Shown here in pieces: positions 58,771 to 64,000 of a stretch of DNA of 64,000 nucleotides (positions are counted from its first letter, which is position 1; each line of letters opens with the position of its first letter). The DNA is taken from assembly GCA_900319625.1 (NCBI GenBank), contig ONPD01000007.1, positions 54,703 through 118,702 on the forward strand, in the 5' to 3' direction. This stretch comes from an uncultured Treponema sp. (GTDB lineage: Bacteria; Spirochaetota; Spirochaetia; Treponematales; Treponemataceae). The translations under genes and the position numbers were made by a program. The notes below the pieces were generated by a model. The model saw nothing but the letters and a program-made list of their open reading frames with translations. It was not told the origin of the DNA and made no database searches.

Positions 58771-59607
58771 ATGACTTCAAATCGAAATGCCATCGCTGAT
58801 TATCTTTCTTACACACTCATTTCCACAGGCGAGAACATAAATCTGCGTTTTATAGATAATGAAATCTGGGCTAACCTAAATCAGATATCAAAGATTTATG
58901 ATGAAAATGAAAATACAATAAAGACGATTGTTACAAAGATTTTTGAGAATGATGATTTTGATTCTGTAAGCTTTTCAAAACAAATAGATGATGTAACTTT
59001 TTATGCCTTTGATATTATTATCCAGGTCGGATTCAAAGTAAAAAATCAGAATGCTCTCCGATTCCGGCAATGGGCAACTAAACTTCTTTCGGAATATCTT
59101 ATCAAAGGATTTGCACTAGATGATGCTCGACTCAAGAATTGCGGTCAAGTTTTCGACGATGATTATTTTATAAAACTCCAAGAAGAATATGAAGAAATTG
59201 CCTTATCCAAGCGCTCTTTTATTCAGAAAATTACAGATTTATTTGCAACAGCTTATGATTACGAAACAGACAGCTTGATGACAAAAGTTTTTTTTCAGAA
59301 AGTTTCCAAACTAAACATTTTCATAAGTGATGAAAAATCAAAAAAGATTATTGATTGTTATCTGACTTTAGCAAACAAAAAACTTACAGGTAAGATTCCT
59401 CTAGTAATGAATGACTGGATTTATTATTTCAATCCTCTTTTCGATTTAAGGAATAACAGCGATTTGGAATCGATTATTGAAAACAAAGAATATTTTTCAA
59501 AACCAACTTATTATGAAAATCTTGGTTTAATGAAATCATGTGTAAATCCCAATACTCAACAATTTGAAAATGAACTATTTGAAATACTGAAAGATAAAGA
59601 GGTTTAA
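58771..59607 (+). CDS. RhuM-like protein
   Basis: A 278-aa cytosolic protein. The segment YAFDIIIQVGFKVKNQNALRFRQWATKLLSEYLIKGFALDD is the hallmark of the RhuM family (quoted in parts: YAFDIIIQVGFKVKNQNALR, FRQWATKLLSEYLIKGF), usually found on genomic islands and near Fic/Doc-type genes, with unknown biochemistry. The N-terminal ~75 residues are also RhuM-like (WANLNQISKIYDENENTIKTIV). The family's Fic core is absent; the C-terminal half is unrecognised. A TAAAAT box ends 6 nt before the ATG. The next gene follows after 2 bp. Confidence 0.78.
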   Translation: MTSNRNAIADYLSYTLISTGENINLRFIDNEIWANLNQISKIYDENENTIKTIVTKIFENDDFDSVSFSKQIDDVTFYAFDIIIQVGFKVKNQNALRFRQWATKLLSEYLIKGFALDDARLKNCGQVFDDDYFIKLQEEYEEIALSKRSFIQKITDLFATAYDYETDSLMTKVFFQKVSKLNIFISDEKSKKIIDCYLTLANKKLTGKIPLVMNDWIYYFNPLFDLRNNSDLESIIENKEYFSKPTYYENLGLMKSCVNPNTQQFENELFEILKDKEV

Positions 59608-59609
59608 TT

Positions 59610-60017
59610 ATGGAAGATGAAGATTATATCGGTTATAGCATGGAAATGCATTGCATGACACCGGATCAAAAGCTGCTTTACTTAAAAGAACTTGTGGACA
59701 GTATGCAAAAGGATTATAAAAAACCTGGATTCATTGTTACGTCCGTCGAAGAACTGGAACAAAAACTAGATGAGGGCCTTAAATCTAGTGAGGAAGAACG
59801 TAAAGAGGATGCTTTAATTGCAACTTGGACAGACAAAAATCTTGAGAATTATGATGTACAAACACAATTGCATATTATGAAGATTAGATTGAAACTAGAA
59901 CATCAATTAGGAAATTTCTACAAAATGGGCTTAAAAGAACATGACTTTTTTATAAAACCAATTCAGGAAAAAATAAATAAGCTACCAAAATATGAAGATG
60001 ATAATTCTTCTTATTAA
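59610..60017 (+). CDS. hypothetical protein downstream of RhuM-like gene
   Basis: A 135-aa acidic, helical protein with no recognised domain. It begins 2 bp after the RhuM-like stop, so the two are almost certainly one transcript and may be partners, for example a toxin-antitoxin-like or island-maintenance pair; this is inference from position. The sequence contains VTSVEELEQKLDEGLKSSEEE, which suggests a short coiled coil or dimer interface. It converges on arfB with only one base between the stops. Confidence 0.55.
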   Translation: MEDEDYIGYSMEMHCMTPDQKLLYLKELVDSMQKDYKKPGFIVTSVEELEQKLDEGLKSSEEERKEDALIATWTDKNLENYDVQTQLHIMKIRLKLEHQLGNFYKMGLKEHDFFIKPIQEKINKLPKYEDDNSSY

Positions 60018-60018
60018 A

Positions 60019-60456
60019 TTACCAGATTTTTCCCCGGTTCTTCTTAATCTCACTGCGGATTTTCTTCAACTTTAATTTTCGTTCCTTACTGGCACGAGTC
60101 GGCTTTGTTTTTATACGCTTTTTAGGAATTACCAGAGCCTGCACAATTCTGTTTTCCAAACGGGAAAGTGCAATTTCACGATTGCGTTCCTGGTAGCGCT
60201 CATCATCAACATCAAGAAAAAGACAATCTTCCTTATTGATAATAGCCGCCAGCTTTGAACGAAGACGAATAAGTTCTGCATCAGTAAGGCCACCCAAGGA
60301 AGTGACTGGAATAACCAGATGAACTTTGGTATTCACCTTATTTACATTCTGGCCGCCGTTACCACCGCTGCGGGCAAAAGTCATCTGAGAATTATTGATT
60401 ATCGATTCGTGTAGTTTTGCACGGTTCATTGTTTCTATTGTAGTCAATTTATTCAT
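60019..60456 (-). CDS. arfB: peptidyl-tRNA hydrolase ArfB-like (ribosome rescue)
   Basis: Releases peptides from stalled ribosomes. The catalytic GGQ motif lies in FARSGGNGGQNVNKVNTKVHL, and the basic tail KKRIKTKPTRASKERKLKLKKIRSEIKKNRGK (seen as KTKPTRASKERKLKLKKI) inserts into the mRNA channel in this family. The length is 145 aa from ATG 60456, or 136 aa from an internal ATG at 60429, which fits the family N terminus slightly better and has TACAAT ending 7 nt upstream. The two starts cannot be separated here. Confidence 0.9.
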   Translation of the reverse strand: MNKLTTIETMNRAKLHESIINNSQMTFARSGGNGGQNVNKVNTKVHLVIPVTSLGGLTDAELIRLRSKLAAIINKEDCLFLDVDDERYQERNREIALSRLENRIVQALVIPKKRIKTKPTRASKERKLKLKKIRSEIKKNRGKIW

Positions 60457-60474
60457 TGTTCTCTATCATCTTCC

Positions 60475-61305
60475 TTATCGCTTAATCAAAAACTCATCCA
60501 TCCTTTCAGCATTTCCTGTGTCCTCATCAGGATAACCAACCGGATTCAGCTTCAGATGAATTGTTCTTCCATCACCCTGAACCAAATCTTTTGTGCGCAC
60601 AGAATGAGTATGACCAGCAAGCCAGATGCTTTGATCCTTCAACTGATCCAGATATTTCTGGCCATTAAAATAAAAGAAGGTTGTATAAACATCATCTTCA
60701 TAGATTTTTTCAACGCCAAAGAAAAGCGGAATATAGTGAGTCAGTATGATATCCGGCTTTTGCGAAACCACGTAATCCAGCTTTTTCATTTGTGAAGCAA
60801 GAATATCCTTATGAACATTTCCCATATATTCCCAGTGTCGGTAATCAAACCAGCGTTTCCAGTAGCGAAGGAACTTTGTCATATTTCCTTCCGGCTCAGG
60901 TTCAACTTTATAAGCCCAGCAGAAATCATTGAATGCCATCGTTCCGCCAAACTTCACGTCTTCAAACTCTTCAACAGTTCCATCAAGAATTGAAACATTT
61001 CCAAGTTTTGAAACTTCTGCTTTCAGAAAATCCAGTTTTGCTTGTGTTTCAGTAAAGGGATTGTTTCTAAAATATGATTCATTATGAACCGTCAAATCAT
61101 GGTTTCCAAAGACTACAAAAATCTTTTTGTAACGTGGTGAAACTGCCTTGTAAAATTCCACAAAAAGATGCGGATCATCGCAGGTGTCTCCTGCCACGCA
61201 AAGTACATCCGCTGGTTTGAGTGCATTGTTTATGTAGTTTTCCAGACTTACACGATGATTTATGTAGTGGTCAACATGCAGGTCGCTTGTCATGTAGATT
61301 GTCAT
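60475..61305 (-). CDS. calcineurin-like metallophosphoesterase
   Basis: A 276-aa two-metal phosphoesterase. Motifs in order: MTSDLHVDHY, VLCVAGDTCDD, VVFGNHDL, ILTHYIPLFF and LAGHTHSV, all with the expected metal ligands. ATG 61305 is preferred because GGAG lies about 9 nt upstream; the longer frame to 61362 overlaps the divergent 61382 gene's promoter region. The substrate is unknown. It lies in a run of RNA-related genes (ArfB 18 bp downstream, RNA ligase nearby), which makes a role in RNA or nucleotide end processing possible but unproven. Confidence 0.85.
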   Translation of the reverse strand: MTIYMTSDLHVDHYINHRVSLENYINNALKPADVLCVAGDTCDDPHLFVEFYKAVSPRYKKIFVVFGNHDLTVHNESYFRNNPFTETQAKLDFLKAEVSKLGNVSILDGTVEEFEDVKFGGTMAFNDFCWAYKVEPEPEGNMTKFLRYWKRWFDYRHWEYMGNVHKDILASQMKKLDYVVSQKPDIILTHYIPLFFGVEKIYEDDVYTTFFYFNGQKYLDQLKDQSIWLAGHTHSVRTKDLVQGDGRTIHLKLNPVGYPDEDTGNAERMDEFLIKR

Positions 61306-61381
61306 TTTATTTTCTCCAATATTTATATAATGATTTAGCTGATTAAATATGCTATAATACATGTGTAAAGGAGGATTCGGT

Positions 61382-61684
61382 ATGTATATAAAAGATGGAA
61401 TCTGTTATGCAGGTGAATTAGTTCCTGATATTGAAGTCTCTTCTATAAAAATCCTCGATGATGGAATGCTCCTTGTAGAATTTTCTACTGGTGAAACCCG
61501 TCTTTTTGACGTAACTTCATTACTTGATAAGGGATCTGCTTTTGCTCCTTTGAGTAAAGAAGAAAATCGCAGAACTGCTAAAGTCACACATGGTTTTGTG
61601 TCATGGCTCGATGGAGAAATTGATATTGCTCCAGAAACTCTATATTCAGAAAGTTATAAATATTCCAAAGAAGACTATGCTTAG
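61382..61684 (+). CDS. DUF2442 family protein
   Basis: A 100-aa protein matching DUF2442: MYIKDGICYAGE, DDGMLLVEFSTGETRLFDVTSLL and HGFVSWLDGEIDIAPETLYSES. ATG 61382 has a consensus AGGAGG; the earlier ATG at 61361 is less likely. The partner DUF4160 gene follows after 9 bp. This two-gene pair is widespread on bacterial accessory DNA and is often listed as a putative toxin-antitoxin-like module, though its activity is not proven here. Confidence 0.88.
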   Translation: MYIKDGICYAGELVPDIEVSSIKILDDGMLLVEFSTGETRLFDVTSLLDKGSAFAPLSKEENRRTAKVTHGFVSWLDGEIDIAPETLYSESYKYSKEDYA

Positions 61685-61693
61685 GAGATTGAT

Positions 61694-61960
61694 GTGCCAG
61701 AATTAAGTCGTTTTGAGGGTATGGTGATATACCTTCTATTCCGTGATAATAAAGAACACAATAAACCTCATGTACATGTTTACTATGGTGAATATAAAGC
61801 TGCCATAGGAATTGACGGGGAATTACTAGCAGGAAAACTCCCTGCCCGTCAACTTAAGATTGTGACAGGTTGGCTTGCTCTTCATGAAGAGGAAGCATAT
61901 GCCGCTTGGAATCTTGCAGTTAGTGGTGAACATTTTGAAAAAATCCCACCACTAAAATAA
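61694..61960 (+). CDS. DUF4160 family protein
   Basis: An 88-aa protein with the DUF4160 core: GMVIYLLFRDNKEHNKPHVHVYYGEYKAAIGIDGELLAGKLPARQL (in parts: HNKPHVHVYYGEYKAAI, GELLAGKLPARQL). The conserved PHVHV histidines could bind a metal. GTG at 61694 is the start, with AGGAG 7-9 nt upstream. It is translated with the DUF2442 gene as a pair. It may be the enzymatic or toxic partner, but this is not established. The gene converges on the 61971 gene. Confidence 0.87.
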   Translation: MPELSRFEGMVIYLLFRDNKEHNKPHVHVYYGEYKAAIGIDGELLAGKLPARQLKIVTGWLALHEEEAYAAWNLAVSGEHFEKIPPLK

Positions 61961-61970
61961 TGACCTTTAA

Positions 61971-62576
61971 TTACTTCCCATAATTCAATTTCTTCCAGAC
62001 TTGAATAAGCCATTTCTGATTTTCTTTAAACCAGAAAATAAGTTCATCGCAAGTCTGGAACTGTTTTTTAGGTAAGTTCTTTGAAACAATCATATCAACA
62101 AAATCATAAGAATAATGCATTTTATTCTTGATTGCTGCCTGATAACGCTGCCAGATATTTTGAGGTCCATGTCTCCAGTTACTTTCCAATCCAAAGACTT
62201 CTGAATTGAATTTAGTTCGCAAACTAGATTCTGTTTCCATCAAAAAACTTCCACCATCACTAGCCCATGACCATTTATCAGCATATCTACAAGAGTAATC
62301 TACTCCTGCCACAATTTTATCTGTTGGTAAATCATCGATAGTTTGATATGGACAATAAGCCCAATCACCAGAACATATTTCTTCGGTGTAAAGCATGCAT
62401 TCTAAACAAAAATTCGATTCTCTTTCGAAAATCTGTTGTATCTCATACTTTTTACAAAGTTCGTAACAATACTTCTTGTCTGATCTTCTTTTGCTTCGAT
62501 GATAAACAGATCGAGAATACTTATCAGAACCTCCACAGTAATAACCGCCCATGTGCTTTTTGTAACTTCTACTCAT
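61971..62576 (-). CDS. hypothetical Cys-rich protein
   Basis: A 201-aa protein not recognised as a family. The N terminus is strongly basic and Tyr/Ser/Lys-rich (MSRSYKKHMGGYYCGG, RSVYHRSKRRSDKKYCYELC). About eight cysteines lie in the first 100 residues (KYCYELC, NFCLECML, EEICSGDWAYC), possibly a metal-binding site. The C-terminal half is aromatic-rich. No signal peptide or transmembrane helix is seen. The ATG is 130 bp after the RNA ligase stop on the same strand. Accessory-gene-like composition. Confidence 0.55.
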   Translation of the reverse strand: MSRSYKKHMGGYYCGGSDKYSRSVYHRSKRRSDKKYCYELCKKYEIQQIFERESNFCLECMLYTEEICSGDWAYCPYQTIDDLPTDKIVAGVDYSCRYADKWSWASDGGSFLMETESSLRTKFNSEVFGLESNWRHGPQNIWQRYQAAIKNKMHYSYDFVDMIVSKNLPKKQFQTCDELIFWFKENQKWLIQVWKKLNYGK

Positions 62577-62663
62577 TTAATCCTCCACGCAGAATAGTTA
62601 TCTACATGAAGTCAAATAAAAATCGTTTATAATCCATTTTAAAGTCTCCATATTTATTTGATT

Positions 62664-62690
62664 TAACTGTCCGCTTTTATCGGACAGTTA
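62664..62690. terminator. hairpin after the RNA ligase gene
   Basis: Perfect 10-bp stem TAACTGTCCG / CGGACAGTTA with a 7-nt loop, six bases beyond the RNA ligase stop on the minus strand. The tail is A/T-rich but not a clean T run. Confidence 0.6.
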
Positions 62691-62695
62691 GAACA

Positions 62696-63748
62696 TTATT
62701 TCTGCTTCAAAAGGTAATCGTTATTAATCACCTTCATAGAAAGCGGACCTTCAAGGATTTTGCTGTAAACCGGTTCAATCGGCCTGATAACAATTCCTTC
62801 CTTGTGATTACCGCTAGCATACTTTCCCTTTGCCCTTTCGATGAACTCTTCTACAGTTTTATAAGGAAGCTGGTCTCCGGTTTCTTCTACAGGAACCATG
62901 TTCAAACCGGCAGCCTCGCAGAAAGCCTGCATCTTTTGAAGCCCCAATCTTTTTCCCTGGTCCATATCCCGCAGAGTGAAAACATACCATTCAGCAGTCA
63001 CAAGCTTGAGTGGATTTTTTTGAATGCCTTCTCCACAGAACTCACCCTGAACCGCAACGTTCTTTAAGCCAATAGCCTCAGCTCCCTTTTTGATTTTCTC
63101 AATGACATTATGCTTATGAACGAACTTCCATGCCGGGCTAGTCTCATCATCAGCAATTTCGTAATTCCTTGAACAGACTCCAAAATCACCGTCAATCAAA
63201 TACATAGTCACGCTGGTTCCATCCATCTTAGTTGAAATGTAATAAGGAAGTCTCTTGAACTCATCTATCAAACCAGGTTCCGCCTGAACTCGGATTTCGT
63301 CAGTCTTTGGAATGCCGTGTGGAAAATCCCCGATAACTCGTCCGCTACCAGTGGCAATTTCTGCAACTTCCCATTTCTTTACGCCAAGCTGTTCGCTTAC
63401 GATATCACCCGTCTTCCAGGCAACACCATCGAGTGGTTCGATACCGTCCAGAATTGAAAGTGGCAAAACAAGTCCCTGAGAGACCTGTCCCCGGAAATTT
63501 CTTGTCTTCATCAAAAATCCTTCACCGTTCAAGTCATTGCTTCTATAACATCCATCTCGCAAAAACTCAAACTCAGGCTTCACTGGCAAAAATGCATCCA
63601 CTTCAAAGTAAACGCATAAATCATATTTTTTTAACTCGCCCTTCTTGGCAACACATTTCCATCCCAAAACAGAAACAACTTCTATCCTGTCAGCCCCTTC
63701 TATGGGCTGCACGTCCCAGATAGTCTGGACACTTGCTAATTTTCTCAT
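62696..63748 (-). CDS. RNA ligase, DRB0094 family
   Basis: An ATP-dependent RNA ligase that seals 3'-OH/5'-phosphate ends, related to Deinococcus DraRnl. The 350-aa protein has an N-terminal OB-like region (VQTIWDVQPIEGADRIEVVSVLGWKCVAKKGEL, here as DVQPIEGADRIEVVSVLGWK), typical of this subgroup. The adenylation motif I is KMDG at 174-177 with K174 as the AMP-accepting lysine. Later nucleotidyltransferase motifs include VQGEFCGEGI, NHKEGIVIRP and the final SMKVINNDYLLK. It is a complete gene, probably RNA repair. No partner polynucleotide kinase is seen. Confidence 0.9.
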   Translation of the reverse strand: MRKLASVQTIWDVQPIEGADRIEVVSVLGWKCVAKKGELKKYDLCVYFEVDAFLPVKPEFEFLRDGCYRSNDLNGEGFLMKTRNFRGQVSQGLVLPLSILDGIEPLDGVAWKTGDIVSEQLGVKKWEVAEIATGSGRVIGDFPHGIPKTDEIRVQAEPGLIDEFKRLPYYISTKMDGTSVTMYLIDGDFGVCSRNYEIADDETSPAWKFVHKHNVIEKIKKGAEAIGLKNVAVQGEFCGEGIQKNPLKLVTAEWYVFTLRDMDQGKRLGLQKMQAFCEAAGLNMVPVEETGDQLPYKTVEEFIERAKGKYASGNHKEGIVIRPIEPVYSKILEGPLSMKVINNDYLLKQK

Positions 63749-63834
63749 GATATTTTCCTCTGATTACAATAAGGGCGTAACGGAACCCTTTTTATTTGGT
63801 AGCGATGATTTAATTGTATGATTGGAAGTTCAGT

Positions 63835-63876
63835 CTGTCTGTAAACCATTAATTTAAAAAGATGACTTACAGACAG
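63835..63876. repeat. inverted repeat upstream of the RNA ligase
   Basis: CTGTCTGTAA (63835-63844) and TTACAGACAG (63867-63876), perfect 10-bp arms around 22 bp. It lies between the upstream partial gene's stop and the RNA ligase promoter region, and may be a terminator-like hairpin or operator. Confidence 0.5.
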
Positions 63877-63883
63877 AAAAAGA

Positions 63884-64000
63884 CTAGGCACTCAGGCGCA
63901 GTTTGCAATCGTTACAATTCTTGTTGCAGAGCTTTTCAATCTTGTTTGAAACGCATGAAACTTCGACTTCAATCATGCGCTGAATTACAATCTCTTCGAC
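63884..64000 (-). CDS. C-terminal end of an unidentified protein (continues beyond window)
   Basis: An open frame of 38 codons ends with TAG at 63886-63884. Its sequence ends in VSCVSNKIEKLCNKNCNDCK and LRLSA, with four closely spaced cysteines (C-x7-C-x3-C-x2-C) that could bind a metal. The start lies outside the window. No family can be assigned from this fragment. It is transcribed in the same direction as the RNA ligase gene. Confidence 0.5.
   Translation of the reverse strand, partial: VEEIVIQRMIEVEVSCVSNKIEKLCNKNCNDCKLRLSA

Noticed and set aside
1..64000. CRISPR arrays, rRNA genes and insertion sequences
   Set aside because: No evenly spaced direct repeats, rRNA segments or transposase genes were found on reading the window.

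Overview
The window looks like a chromosome segment from a Treponema-type spirochaete, probably a gut or rumen species. The inference rests on gene content: a DUF4954 beta-helix protein, RNase Y, a ClpS-ClpA pair, Rex-serC-serA, a plant-DPE2-like amylomaltase, many short secreted or lipoprotein genes with no assignable function, and moderate GC. No rRNA or CRISPR array was seen, and no insertion sequence was recognised.

Layout. 1-3.3 kb: end of a pseudouridine synthase, TatD DNase, a small acidic protein and a PflX-like radical SAM protein, separated by GC-rich palindromic intergenic DNA. 3.4-5 kb: a secreted protein and a lipoprotein. 5.1-10.9 kb: alpha-glucan enzymes (GH77, then a 1,221-aa GH13 protein). 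10.9-18 kb: a threonine-synthase-like protein lacking its PLP lysine, ArgR with a palindromic operator candidate, DUF4954, an M16-like protein lacking its zinc motif, and tRNA-Asn. 18-25.5 kb: pgi, a PtsN-like EIIA, a lytic transglycosylase, then rex-serC-serA behind a near-consensus Rex operator. 25.5-33 kb: chemoreceptor, YitT, dCMP deaminase, RNase Y, a secreted beta-helix protein and a rhomboid homologue lacking the catalytic histidine. 33-41 kb: clpS-clpA, followed by a sugar-sensing operon (membrane-anchored binding protein, LytS/YesM-type kinase, YesN-type regulator, XylF-like lipoprotein). 41-53.6 kb: housekeeping and hypothetical genes including an IlvY-like regulator, rubrerythrin, an HSP70-substrate-domain/LysM membrane protein, Nfu-SlyD, shikimate kinase and a PrsW-like protein.

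53.6-64 kb is accessory DNA. A tyrosine integrase lies directly downstream of initiator tRNA-Met, with repeat DNA between them that resembles integrase binding sites. It is followed by a ParB-like protein, two unrecognised proteins, a structure-rich noncoding stretch, a decayed integrase fragment, a RhuM-like gene, an ArfB peptidyl-tRNA hydrolase, a metallophosphoesterase, a DUF2442/DUF4160 pair and a DRB0094-type RNA ligase.

The most striking window-wide signal is at gene starts. At thirteen genes a -10 box, often extended (TGn-TATAAT), ends exactly 6-7 nt before the start codon, which predicts leaderless mRNAs. Genes inside operons carry ordinary Shine-Dalgarno sites instead.
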